A stretch of 64,000 nucleotides of DNA. It comes from Rhodocollybia butyracea. Taxonomy: Eukaryota > Basidiomycota > Agaricomycetes > Agaricales > Omphalotaceae. Positions within the stretch are counted from its first letter, which is position 1. Every line of letters begins with the position of its first letter. Below are positions 1-11,074 of this stretch, one piece after another. Position numbers and translations under genes: made by a program. Where the stretch lies: assembly GCA_015501585.1 (NCBI GenBank), contig JADNRY010000032.1:186001-250000 (forward strand), given 5' to 3'. The notes beneath the pieces were generated by a model, which was given only the letters and a program-made list of their open reading frames with translations, was not told where the DNA came from and did not search any database.

Positions 1-3000
1 CTACCAATATACCATTCCTACAATCTTTCATTCGGTAGAACTTGAACGGAACGATGCCGCTGCTAGCATTCTTACAAGCGCTGCAAAGGTATGTATGTGG
101 TATTTGATCATCCTTGACTGGGACTGAGAACAATATTATTAGTACGAAGAGATGATAAGGGCTGAAGATGACTCGGATGGCACTCATCGACATTCCAAGA
201 CATGTGCTCGTGTTGTCTACTTCTCAAGTCGAATGGAAGCTGTATGTTCTTCACATTCTTCCCGTGTGCTTGGCTGATCAACTTTGGATATGAATTGGTA
301 ACAGGCCTGGAATGAGCGTAACTTTACCGTGGCTGAATTCATGTCGCAAAAGATAATGGGTATGTTCCCTCAAAAGAAGAAGGGCTGATTGCTGATTCAT
401 CCTGGTAGCCATATATGATGAACATCGACTTGTTCTTCCCGTTAATGATGTAAGGTGGTGTCATCATCATTGCATATGCTTTTGAACCATGCAAGTATAG
501 CGTGTAGTTTTGGCGGCCAAGTTCCATGGCATCGGCCAGTCTATTCTCAAAGATCAGGCTGGACAGCCCCATAGTAAAGCATCTGATGCCGTTGCATGGC
601 TGCAAAGAGCGTTCGGAATCGTTGACCAAGAGGAAGCTAGTGTCCCCGCGGTTCTTGAATTGAAGGTCTGTGCTACTTGTCGTCTTTGACAATATTTATT
701 CGAACTGTTCAGATATCAATATTACGAACGCTCGGTGCGTATTCCGTGATAAGTCTGGTTCTCCCGCTTAAGTCGTGAACTTTCAGCTAGGGCATACTTT
801 TTATCAGAGTCGTATGACAGCGCCGAAGCGACGTTAGACGAGCTCATTCCTTCATTGGACGCCTCCAAAGATCATGTAACATTCCTTACTTGTCTCCCCA
901 TACGCCGCTGATTACATTCCGGGCCTTAGGCAAGTTCCGAATATCAAGAACTTCGCTGGTTAAGACTGGCTATTCTCAAAAAAAGAAAGGCTGGGGATGC
1001 AGTTACCCTCGATGGTAAGCCGATTTTTCCACACTCAGGTCAATCTCATTCATTGAAGAAAACAGCTTTCAAGTCTATAATCAATCATATGCCTTTCACG
1101 GAGGCCACTGTCACAGAGTGCGGCTTTCAGATATTGAATTGATCATTCCTTGTAGCTCAGATCTTCACAGTATCTTACAAGATTTACGAACGCTTGGACA
1201 TCAACAGTAAGTTTTTCTTTACATGGTTGGGGACCGCTGACAACATCCGGGATGGTAGTGTTCTCGTCACCAGTGTCAATCAGTACCTTTTACAACGGAT
1301 TCTGGATTGCAATAGTTTAGGCTCCGACTATGTTGACCGTGTTCTATTATGCCTGATTATTCACTGCTCCAAAGATGAGGTTCATTCCAGAGCTATGGAG
1401 GTCGTTAACGCGGCTTTTACATGTATGTGTCTGCGTCTTTTCTGATGCTCTGCCTTATGTCCCACAGCCGCTTGTGACGCAGATACAGAGCTCCAAAACG
1501 TCTCGGCTATGGCATGTTTGTCGGTGCGTTCATAACCTTCTCTTGCCCTTTTTTTGCTGCTTACAAAAGCGCAGCTCTTGTGGCAGTATGGTGATCGCCA
1601 TTATCGTGCTAAACGCTGGTCAGAAGCAGCAGACTGGTTTGAGGCTGGCACTCATCGACTGTTCCGAGTAAATGGTTCACACAATGCTTCTAAATGCTAC
1701 CGGAAGGCAGGTCTCTGTTATATCGAGCAGCGCGAATACTCCCGCGCAGCTGCAGTGATCCGGTGCTGTCCCTTGAATGAAGCTACCACTCACTATGTGC
1801 TGTTTATAACTGCGATATATCAAGGTTGGTAATCTATTCTATATGTCTGGTAGAAATCCATTGACCGGAGCTCCTTTTAGGCCTTGATGACGAAGGTAAT
1901 GCCTTCTCATTCGAAGGTTGTGGGGTCGACTTATATCGGACTCTTTTAGCAATAATCTCTATGCATGAGATGGTTAAGGCGGTGGATTTTAACCGCAAGA
2001 TGTTGCTTTTGGCCACAAAGCTGTCTCATGAATCAGAGATGAAAAATGTTCTTCTTGCCGTTCTAGAGGCACTGCTGAAAACTCTCAAGGTATCAAATGG
2101 CGAGACCATCGTCGAAGCGATGGCGCTGTTGCGTTGTATCATTAGACTCGTCCTTCAACTCCTCGCTGACCCAACTGCGAACAAGTACTATATGATGGTT
2201 CGAGCGTCCACTAAGCGTTTCTGACTGGTCATTCTTTATTAGGTCCACATTGATTGACAGCGTGGTTGCCCACTTCCATACTGGTAAGCTATCGTTTGTA
2301 TTTTACTATTAGGGGAAGAACGGCTGATATCACAGGATAGCTAAAGTTCTCGTTGACGCCGCTATGGTACAGAAATCGATCTCTCTGATCATCAAAGATA
2401 TCTCCTGGTTATGGCGAACAGCTTATAACTGCGCTGTCCAGGGCTGTTCGGAATGGGATGGGTACCAAAAAGATATATCAGTGCTGTTCGGTGTTTCCAA
2501 GGACGTAAGCCATGTTCCTGAACAATATTGAGAGAGGCTAAGAATTTTGCCCTGCAGTTATTAGAAGCTTACTGTCAGGCATCTCCCGTGGAAGTCGACT
2601 CTGATCTTCACATTCACCTCATCAATGCGTTCTTTTCCAGTGTTTCTGGCCGAGGTACGTTTGACTACTATCGTTTCATTCCAACTAATCATGTCGCCAA
2701 AGTTTTTACAGCTCGTGAAATGATGTCAGCTAATAGTAATGGCACAGTGAACGTGCGAACTCCGTCTCCTGTTTGCTACTTTGGGAACTTCATATGTTTT
2801 ATTCCAGACTGAAGAAATACGTGAGATATCCGCGGAGATCAAGACTTGCAGAGCTCGAATATCACAGATCATTGAGGCTAATAAGATATCTGGGGATGAA
2901 GAACTTCGATCGCAATATTTCCTCCATACACTTCGAGTTTTTGAAGCGGAGATAATAGCGCAGCTCAAAGACTGGGACCAATTAGCTGGAGTGGTTAGTG

Positions 3001-3908
3001 TACGTCACTCAGTTGTATCTACACTCTGTTTCTGGATCCAAGCTTTTCGCAGGATGCTGTCACCTCGGGACCACTCGCTGTATCCACCTACGAAGCCATC
3101 GCAGATATTTTGGCAAGTCTATCTATCGATCAGATAATATTGCATTAACTAAATCTGATCATACAGTGGGCAGAAAAGGACTGTCCGGTCAACGGTAAGC
3201 TGCGGCGATGCGGGGTTAAATGAATGAACTTATGAATATCGTGTTCAACAGTTCTGTGTAGCGGTCTCGAGGTTAGTTTCGGCGTTCCGAGATCGGCCCC
3301 CCATTTGATAATCTGAGCATTCCGAACACTACAGGCTGTATTGCGTGCCACTCTCGACCATGATTCGCTTTCCGTAGACAAGTTTTCTCGATGGCTACGC
3401 GCCATTTGCACAATCATTCTCGCAAGAAACACGTCCGTAGATAGACTCAAAGTCATCGGATATGTTGAACAGGCAGTGAATGTGATAGAACAAAGTATCG
3501 AAAGCGACGAGGTGCGCTCCCATGCACCCTTCACAATTGTGCCGTTCACCTACGCACATCACCGTGTTCCTTGCTTATTCCGAGTCTAATTTGCAGCCTT
3601 ACCCCATGGACGAACGTTTCTGGCTTCTCGCCACGTCATACAATACTGGCTTTGAGTGCTTGGAGTAAGGGCTTCTGTTTTACGATTCAATCAGCTACTA
3701 ACTGTAGATGGCTATACTAGAGCCTCCTCGTTAGAGGAAGCAAGAAGATGGTTTGAAGCCTCGACAGTCATCTGTAGATTCGTGCCTGGAGGGCCCGAAC
3801 GCGCTGAAAAGGTGTGAGCAAGTCTGAAAGGCGTAGGCACTTTCTAACCCCCAATGATAGATTTCAGAAACATATGCGCAGTTGCTGGCTCGGTATGCTC
3901 CTTCCTGA
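1..3908 (+). CDS. SPO22: SPO22/ZIP4 (TEX11)-like meiotic TPR protein, 5' partial
   Basis: This is a many-exon gene entering from the left edge and ending at the TGA at 3906-3908. SPO22/ZIP4 proteins are TPR scaffolds of the meiotic ZMM group, acting in crossover formation and synaptonemal complex assembly in the nucleus. I followed an open frame across more than a dozen short introns: the first exon ends at 88 before GTATGT, and the last exon is 3861-3908, ending ETYAQLLARYAPS. Family-like stretches are SDAVAWLQRAFGIVD (about 575-625), YGDRHYRAKRWSEAADWF (about 1585-1640), an alpha-helical block at about 1960-2190, and SLEEARRWFEASTVICRF near the C-terminus. The N-terminus lies outside the window. 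The gene converges on UTP18 with a gap of about 340 bp. Identification rests on recognised motif patterns rather than a search; exact exon borders are uncertain. Confidence 0.82.
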
Positions 3909-4245
3909 TTTTAAGGCCCGTTCAATTACCACTATATCGATATTTAGCTTTGTACGCCTTTTCATTCTTTTCGTCACTTGCATCCGGATTTGGTTCTCTA
4001 TGTATATGAGCTGGACCATCGCATCATCCACTGCGTATTTTTTCACTGCCTTCCTCTTTTGTACTTCTTTCCTCCAGCTCAGAGTGTGGCATACAATAAT
4101 TATTAATAACCGTATTGAACTCAAGTTTTTTTATAGCGTTGACAAATTTGAGTCGTGATATATGATATGGCTGCCAACATAAGTGCCTGAGCAGTTTGAG
4201 GACTACTGTGACACGCCACTGGGCCACTGGGAACCATAGACATCG
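3909..4245. other. convergent 3' intergenic gap
   Basis: This is an AT-rich spacer between the ends of SPO22-like (+) and UTP18 (-). Open frames here are short and not coding-like. It probably holds both 3' UTRs. Confidence 0.6.
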
Positions 4246-6333
4246 TTAACGTACGCCAAAATTTTTCAAGTGATATAAGAGCACTCTTCCACGTGTATTG
4301 CCGACGGCCATGTATTCGCTGCGAGCGGAAAAGTCCACAGCAGTGACATGGCCAAGAGGAGTTGTCGATGTGGGCCAATTGGAAAAAGATGTCAAGGAAG
4401 GTAGATGTATCTGAGGGTGCGAATTAGCCTCAAGCACATTTGAATTTGATAGAACCTCACCAATCTCATGCTGTCTTTCTTTTCTTTGCTTGCGACTGCC
4501 AGCACCTGTGCATCATGATTGAACCGTAGGGTGGAGATCGGAGTTGTAAGGTTTTCGACGGTTTTGAGAGGTTTGGGGCTAAGGCTCGGCCAGGACGAAG
4601 ATGTGGATGAATATGAATCGGACCCGTACACGTTCACAAGACCTGTATTGGAGCTGAGAAAACCACGATTAGCTCACGGGTAAAACAACAAACAACAAAT
4701 GACAGACCCAACTGCTAGCCAACCTGATCCCTGGCTGCTACCTGTTAAGACTCTACCAGCCCCTCTGAACCCGCCTTCGTCTTTCCATCTCCGCACACAC
4801 TGCCGCTCTCCAACATCCCACAAATAGACTTCAGAGTCACCAGTGAGCACTGTCAGGTGCTCTCGGGATTCTAGGCTGGAAGAAGACGACCACCACAGGC
4901 CTTTCACTCCTCCTCCACCACTTGAACACTTTAAACTCCCGATGACTTGCCCGGCACCACTTTTCCAGTCTACGATGTGAACATAACCTCCTCGACCTGC
5001 AACTGCAAGCATGGATCCACTACTCGGTTCAAAAGCAGTCACCTCCATGCCGGCGCCTCCTGCACTACTCTGACCGACTTCCTTACTTCCGTCGTCAAGA
5101 CCTGAGCCACGCATTCTGCCTCGTTTTCGAGATGCCACAGGGGAAGATAGAGTCGCCGAAGAATCATCGAATCGCGTTCCCCATAGAGTTTGTTTGCTCT
5201 GCTCGCTACTGGTGAGCGTTCCACTTTGCAAGTCGTAAACAAAGTAGTAGGGTCGTGATCCAGTGAGAAGAAGATGTGATCCCGAAGGATGGAAGGTTAC
5301 CGATGACTGAGAGCTGATAGGAAGAGATGGAACGTGAAGAGTTTGGAGTAGAGGTGATGTATGTCCGTCAATCTGTTGTCAAAATTAGGTGCAGAAGCTA
5401 TCGTAGGCGCAGATACATACATTGTACATCCTTATTCGCCGATCTGAGCTGCCCACACACAGTACGGGTACAAGTTCACTAGGATGAAATGCCAGCGATT
5501 TGATTTCTCCGCACCCAGAATTTTGTGCCGACTGGTTAGCATCCCGGAGACGTGAGATGTCGATGGTACCAGAAGCAAGCGCTGGTGAACGTGAAGCTTT
5601 TGCCGCAAGGATACCAGAAGTGGAAGACAGTAGTACATTGATATCCGCGTCAGTATTGTCTTCTGATTGTGTAGTTTTTCTGCGAGCTTTAGCGGCCCAT
5701 TCCGGTTCGGGGTTTATACGTTCGAATTGTCTCCGCAAACGACTTTCATATTCTCTGCCTGCTAATACTTCTTCGCCGGGAGTGTCTCGAAGTTTTCGGA
5801 GACGTTTGGAGGATAAAGAAACAGTAGCCGGATCGGAATCATCTCTCCAGGCTGGTTTCGATTTGGAAGGCTTTCCGTGTTTCTCTGTGGATTCCTCTGC
5901 ACCATCTGCCTCGTCTTCAGATTGAGAATCCAAGTTCGAATCTAAGGGCTCTTGTTCTTCCGAGTCACCGTCGCCTAAACCTTCGTCATCTACGAAGAAT
6001 AACTAGAAAATTCGAACATGTTAGTGTTTTCGACACCACAGTAAATTAGTCACGAACGTCGTTATCCAAAAGGTTTTGCAGCTGTCTTCCTTCGCCAACT
6101 AGTTCCGAACTCTCCTGTGAATGTGTGGTACCAGACCCAGAAGCAACAAATTTCGTTCCAAATAGCAAACTTTCGAGTCTCCGTTCCTCATCGTCCTTTT
6201 CAGCTGACCTATTCAATATAACTGATTATCCTCAAAAATAAAGGATTATGGTAACATACACATCAGAGTTGCCTAGAATAGGATTTAACTCATCAGCGGA
6301 GAGCTTTTGGCGTTTTCTTGAATGTTTAGGCAT
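4246..6333 (-). CDS. UTP18: UTP18, WD40 subunit of the U3 snoRNP / SSU processome
   Basis: UTP18 is a nucleolar WD40 protein of the UtpB complex, needed for 18S pre-rRNA processing. The start ATG is at 6333 (MPKHSRKRQKL) and the TAA at 4246-4248. An acidic N-terminal region (DDEGLGDGDSEEQEP) is followed by the family signature RLRRQFERINPEPEWA (about 5690-5740). WD-type blades follow: IKSLAFHPSELVPVLCVGSSD, then VTFHPSGSHLLLTGSRPYYF, VTAFEPSSGSMLAVAGRGGY and VYLWDVGERQCVRRW. The C-terminal signature is FSNWPTSTTPLGHVTAV and the protein ends GNTRGRVLLYHLKNFGVR. About six exons are separated by 45-60 nt introns. Low-complexity Ser/Gly insertions (SSAGGAGME, CSSGGGGVKGLWWSSSSS) lie between blades, a common fungal feature. 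The upstream region is duplicated at 10.8 kb. Confidence 0.9.
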
Positions 6334-6416
6334 GAAGGACAAGCGCCCAGATTTTTTTTGGATCACTGGCTGAAGCCGCTGAGCCTGCCGAGGCATTTCA
6401 CGGCAAACGCGCTCGC

Positions 6417-6562
6417 TCCAAAAGGCAACTTTTAAAATCTCTCGAATTACAACTGGACTTTTGCGTTCTCCTGGCTCCTCACTACCAATGGTAAGTCCCG
6501 CGAATCTGTACGTCGTAACTATTTCATAGACCTCTACTTTCTTTCGATATAGGCCTCTATTC
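6417..6562. repeat. direct repeat, left copy, flanking duplicated block A
   Basis: This stretch, just upstream of UTP18, is repeated in the same orientation at 10778-10930 (shared segments CCAAAAGGCAACTT, CGAATCTGTACGTCGTAACT and CTACTTTCTTTCGAT). In this copy an ATG at 6488 is followed immediately by a strong donor (GTAAGT) and an acceptor at about 6552, resembling the first two exons of a divergent gene (MASILHLRTP) that then runs into duplicated sequence. The right copy has lost both the ATG and the acceptor. Confidence 0.6.
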
Positions 6563-6569
6563 TACACCT

Positions 6570-7329
6570 GAGAACACCCACCTTCAGTACACCGACAAAC
6601 TGCGATATGTTGCCCGAAACGGAACGAAACCAGGCTGCTGCCCTGATGGCTGATGAAGCTGGAGACGACCTTTTTGTCTCGTGCGTCCTGCGTAAAAACG
6701 GCGCACCAAAACTCCGGCGGCAGCTAGATAACTAGCTAGCTGTATAACTAGAGGGTACACTACCATATGAGTTGCCGGTCTCAAAAGTCATCTGGATTGA
6801 CGATTTTGTCTTCTAGCCTGCCCCTGGCCTGCGCGTTCATGATATCGCCAAAATCCTAGTCATCACTGACGGACCGCGGTTGTTCTTGTGTTTCAAGTGG
6901 AGGAAATCGATAAGTAAAGGGCCACGATTTCTTTCGGACGGACAAGAAAATGTCTTCCCTTCTGAAACCTTTCGCAAGGATTGCTCTTTGCCACAGGGCA
7001 GTCATTCTTTTTGGAACCGGAGGCGAGTTTTTGTTCTTGAGTTCTTTCCTGTTCTTTCTTTTCGCGCGTACTGCGTACAGGGAGGATTAGCGAAACTAGC
7101 GCACCAACACTCCAGGATTTCATAGGGTTGTATGTGGACACCTTAAGCATAGGTATTATTAGGCTGATACAATGCAATTCTTTGAGTTTCTCTAAATATC
7201 TTTTGGCGCTGATAAAACATACTCATTCATCCAAGTACCCCCCTTCAAATTCCTCTCCATTGATGTATAGCAGCTTAAGCATGGGATGTATCGCTGGTAA
7301 GCACCACAGCAACGACGGTCCGATGAGTT
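6570..7329. repeat. duplicated linker of the SSP/PIG-S array (no gene)
   Basis: There is no convincing gene here. The reverse complement matches the linker at about 25700-26890; for example the stretch containing GGACGCACGAGACAAA and CTTCATCAGCCATCA at 26730-26790 is found inverted at 6640-6710. Short open frames do not correspond between copies, so I read this as decayed spacer. Confidence 0.55.
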
Positions 7330-7880
7330 AGGCTTGTTCACATTTATTATCTTCTGGGACGACAGCTGCAGGGGCCGCTCTCGCCTTTCTTTTCTTTCTC
7401 CACGTGAGAATTTCCTCAGCGGAACAGCCAGCATCAGGATCATCGCAGAACAGCGCCAACATTCCAGGATGGAAGAACGCTTTACTCGACAAGGTTAACG
7501 CAGAAAGGGTGAGCATCTTCTCTAGCGTGAGATGTGTGCGCGCAAAGTTGAAAACTTCGTGTAGGGCTTTGAGTGAATCCTGGACTTGGGAATGGACTTT
7601 GTCGTCAACGGGCATGCCTTCGATTTGGGATACGAGAGTTACTGTGCTGCGGAGTGTCGTGGCTTCAAACAACGTTCTCGTGCGCGCGCTCGCGTAGAAC
7701 GCGGTCGATTTGCCAAGGGATGAGTGCGGTTTTCTTTAGAGAGGGGATGGAAGGATATAAGCGTGAGTTGCTCAGGAAAATGTAGAGAATGAGGTTCGGA
7801 GTTTGAGAGTTTCTATGAATCGCAGGTAGCCTGTACCAGCAGCTTTTCGTTTGAACGACCGGGTTATCCACGTTGTCATA
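7330..7880 (-). pseudogene. PIG-S (GPI17) C-terminal fragment, pseudogene
   Basis: This is a remnant of the GPI transamidase subunit PIG-S, an ER membrane protein that attaches GPI anchors. Three pieces in different frames match the order of PIG-S: IPWQIDRVLRERAHENV (about 7670-7730), then VSQIEGMPVDDKVHSQVQDS, then MLTLSALTLSSKAFFHPGML, ending with a basic tail (WRKKRKARA). The expected segment after AFFHPGMLALF (a FPDEHK-type stretch and the last transmembrane helix) is missing, and a stop plus frame change separates the WQIDR part from the rest. There is no N-terminal half. Related fragments lie at 10.2, 25.0, 29.1 and possibly 43.9 kb. PIG-S identity is from family knowledge and was not searched. 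Confidence 0.68.
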
Positions 7881-8740
7881 TAATCAGAGATCCTCTAAAA
7901 GAGTGCGCACAAATTGATTTTACAACTGCTAAAGCGCTAATGTTTAACAAGCCCTGCTGCGCACATCCTGGATGTTAGTGTTCCTGTCCATCTTACTAGT
8001 ACTACAACAGCGGACGCTGACCGTGAAATTTTGAAAACCAATTGCCGAAGAAGTAAAATGTAGGGAGCCCAGATGATAGTACCCCGGCAACGGTGAATTG
8101 TAGACGTTCGATGATAGAGCCTGTAAAGTCTGGCGGAGTCGGCAACCACGTTGAATGTAGGGAGGCAGAGGAGAGCTTGGCATAAAGTGCAGCAACTGAA
8201 GAAGAAAGGGAGTTTTGCGAAGTCTGGCACAGTAGCTATTAGTATGTATGTTTGATCTTCTTCTCCCGCGAAGCCTAGAATTGAGAGAGAGAAAACTTAG
8301 AATGAACTTATCATCTGAAAATCCGAAAAACCTGATGATAAAAACCTTCGCAGCATACACCAGATAAGGAATATAGAAGTTGTTGGTACTTTGGTACTTT
8401 AGTACTCAAGTACTAGTACTCAGTACTCAGTACTCAGGCCTCAGGCCCAGGTGCTCATCTCCTTTCACTGGACACGGCAGGTACGAAAGTTGTACGAAAG
8501 ACTACAACGCGAGAATACCGATTCCGAAGGAAACAAAAGTAGCGAGAAACGTAAAAACGAGATCTAGAGAGACAGTTGGCGATGCTGCTGATGCCAGATG
8601 CGGCCAATTTCATGGCGCCATCAGCGAATGCGACAACCTGGAGAATGTTACGGTAATGAACAGGATGCAAATGAGCAAAGACAGAGAAGGTGGACTTCTC
8701 CGACGGGCCGGATGCTGAAGAGTTTTTAAAAAACACATTT
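7881..8740. other. intergenic, duplicated at 28.2-29.1 kb
   Basis: No gene is supported. Sequences such as CGGTGAATTGTAGACGTTCGATGATAG (in part) and AAAATGTAGGGAGCCC recur inverted near 28880-28950, marking this as the spacer 3' of the SSP genes. A GTACT-type simple repeat occupies about 8388-8435. Confidence 0.5.
8388..8435. repeat. GTACT/AGTACTC microsatellite
   Basis: Short tandem units of the type TAGTACT, CAGTACT and TGGTACTTT, partly palindromic. It lies in the SSP1 3' spacer. Confidence 0.7.
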
Positions 8741-8853
8741 TATTACCCAATTTGGGAATAAGGGTTTGAATTACAAGTATCGTGGTCCTGCCACTACCGG
8801 CGTCAGTTATCCCCTTTTTCGTACACTGAGAGAGACGCCAGCTACTGGCACCC

Positions 8854-9520
8854 TCACCTGAACCATGGATAGTCCGGCAAGCGAGGGTGCCAGGCTTTCA
8901 CCGGCGGAAAGTTCTCGGCAAAGTAGCGATATTGTATTATCTGGAACGTCGCCACAAACTCCTCGGTTAGGTTACTCCCAACTGGTCGTGTGATCTGTGG
9001 GATCACCCAATGTTTTTCGCCAGACCCGCCAGTGACAATTAGGCCAAACTTACAATCGAACTCGAGGACGACATATCCAAAGCCTTCCTTTCCGTGATGG
9101 GGAGAATGAGAATCGCCTCCCTTTGAATCACCTCCTTTTATTTCAGCATGATAAAATACCATGTCCCAGAATTCACCTGAATCACTCTGGGGATGAGCGG
9201 CCGCGCCCTGATATTCTATGATCGGTGCCGGGTTTTTCGATTCCTCCTCTATGGCATTAAGGGAAGTCGTGATGGCCGTCACTTGGGCAAGTTCGACGTT
9301 CTCGACTGGTTGATTGTTTATGTCTACCACTGTCACCCTATATGTAGCTGGTGATTTCTAGTTTTGGAAAAGTCAATAAACTAGAATCGATGCATCGTGT
9401 ATGTCTTACCGTCGACTTTGACGCCGGTGTTACCGACGTCTGCATTGGCGCAGCACACGCGGAGGAAATGAATGCCGCGAGGAGGCCTACGAAGCCCAGC
9501 GAGCGAGGTGTGAACAACAT
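8854..9520 (-). CDS. small secreted protein SSP1 (family of seven in this window)
   Basis: I recognise no known family. Exon 1 (9520-9410) encodes a signal peptide, MLFTPRSLGFVGLLAAFIS, with cleavage likely after SACA/AP. A 52-nt intron (9409-9358) has the branch-like TTTATTGAC seen in all paralogues. Exon 2 (9357-8854) starts KSPATYRVTVVDINNQPV and ends at TGA, giving about 203 residues. Family positions are YRVTVVD near the mature N-terminus, MVFYHAEIK, FGYVVLEF, KFGLIVTGG and the C-terminal ENFPPVKAWHP. No second transmembrane segment is seen, so an extracellular role is inferred. Upstream is the shared promoter module (9590-9725) and downstream the shared 3' motif (about 8741-8770). The gene looks intact. 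Confidence 0.75.
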
Positions 9521-9589
9521 TGGGAAAGATGATCAAAGTGTGATGTGTGAGAGAAGCGTTGAAGGTGAGACGAGATAAGGCGGCGCGAG

Positions 9590-9725
9590 ATGAGAACTGA
9601 ACCAGCAGTTGGGGTGACTCTTGCTCTTCGTTTGGTTTATAACCTCAATGCACTGGCCGTATGCATATATGACGAGTTGGCAAAGAAAGATTTACCATCA
9701 AGTACTATTGCCAATTTATAAAACA
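9590..9725 (-). promoter_or_regulatory. SSP promoter module (copy 1)
   Basis: Read on the minus strand, the order is: a TTTATAAATTGGCAATA block, a box ending ATATGCATA, a CAGTGCAT box, a TTATAAA TATA-like box, and the AACTGCTGGTTCAGTT box before the 5' UTR. The same boxes in the same order precede SSP2, SSP3, SSP5, SSP6 and SSP7. Confidence 0.65.
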
Positions 9726-10177
9726 CGCCAAGTACCAAGGTTTACCAAGGTGCTGTTTCGGTGCACTTTCCCTGGCTCTTCTCATGCTCAAACCTGCTCA
9801 AACTTGCCCAGGAAGGTGCTAAAATTTAGAGTAGCTTACGTCGGTGTCCACTTCGATTCCAATCGGGACATCTTCTTCTCACTACGCGCATCGGCTGTGG
9901 CGGCGGCAAGCTTACCACGGCCTACCACGGCTTGCGGGACATCTTCCCTCATTTCATATCGGCCTGCTACTAGATTCTTCTCACCCTGGATCATGTCCAT
10001 GAGGAGAAGACCATCCGAAAACACAGGAAAACACCCACCTTCTAACTTCTAAGTTCTCAATGCAGTACACCCTAGTACACCGACAAACTATGATATGCTG
10101 CCCAAGCGAAACCGGCGCACTGAAACTCCGGGTTTCATGCACCTCGTGCAAAGACTGCCACGGTCAGAGCTAGACAC
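9726..10177. other. linker between PIG-S fragment and SSP1 promoter
   Basis: No gene. On the minus strand it matches the sequence upstream of the SSP2 promoter (about 26880-27120), including AGAAGATGTCCCGATTGGAA and the GTGGACACCGA stretch. Confidence 0.5.
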
Positions 10178-10560
10178 TTAACTAGTAGCTGTAAGTAGAA
10201 GATGGAAGGATGTAAGCGCGGGTGGCCCAGGAGGGTTGATGGCTGTCGAGAAAATGTAGAGAACGAGATTCGGAATTCGGGAGCTTATAAGATTCGCATA
10301 GTTGAGGCGGAAGGAAATGTAACTGAATAGAAATGACGAGTCCACCCCATGGAGGAATGAGGAAGGCGCTGGAGTTGGACGACGATCCATCAGAGTTGAT
10401 AATGACTCAAGGGCGACGCTGAGTTGAGGGCACAGAGGACAGGATCATTGGATGAGCTGTAGGGTGAAAGAAAGCATCAGTTTCCAGTTACTTTCGAAAC
10501 CAAGACACGTACATAAAGTCATCCAGTGGAATTTATGAAAACGGTCAAATCTTCATGTGT
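10178..10560 (-). pseudogene. PIG-S middle-domain fragment, pseudogene
   Basis: The minus-strand sequence resembles the central lumenal part of PIG-S: SSFLHGVDSSF, then IPNLVLYIFSTAINPPGPP. It aligns with the 24.9-25.2 kb copy, which has the clearer FLIPRPWGGFVIPN motif. No start, no downstream half and frame breaks are seen; the sequence passes directly into the SSP linker. It is the upstream neighbour of SSP1 in the repeating PIG-S/linker/SSP order. Confidence 0.5.
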
Positions 10561-10777
10561 ATATGTAAGGCCGTACACGCCGTACGTCCCGTCGGAGAGT
10601 GGTTGAGGCGTGCATGCCCCGGGAGCATGAAATTGGACTTGAGACTCGACTGTAAAATTGTGCGATATCCCCAACGCAGATATATATGTTCTGCATAGGC
10701 CTGATATTGAGTGTTTGCGGAATAATAGCCTTTTGGATATCCCAACTGATGACTCTATCGAGGTTTGGTTACCAAGC

Positions 10778-10930
10778 TATCCAAAAGGCAACTTCTAAAA
10801 TCTCTTGACACTGGTCGAACTATAACTGGACTTTGGCGCTCTCCTTACTACCAATAATAAGTCCTGCGAATCTGTACGTCGTAACTATTTAATAGCCCTC
10901 TACTTTCTTTCGATCTACACCTCTATTTTG
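10778..10930. repeat. direct repeat, right copy, flanking duplicated block A
   Basis: This matches 6417-6562 in direct orientation. The ATG+GTAAGT exon start of the left copy is ATAATAAGT here and the acceptor is lost, so this copy is degraded. Confidence 0.6.
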
Positions 10931-11074
10931 CCTCTATTTTGAAGTTAGTTGCATATCATTGCCCTTGTTCTGAACCCGCAGGGCCGACAATATCATCCTA
11001 GTTCCGAGAATGGCTACTGGCCATCGTATCCTGGAAACGAGTATCATGATGAAAGGCTATGACAGACATTGTCC

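Noticed and set aside
339..692. A minus-strand 117-codon frame
   Set aside because: It lies opposite SPO22-like exons that continue in frame across introns.
5500..5925. A plus-strand 141-codon frame
   Set aside because: Antisense of the UTP18 N-terminal exon; it has no homologous motif.
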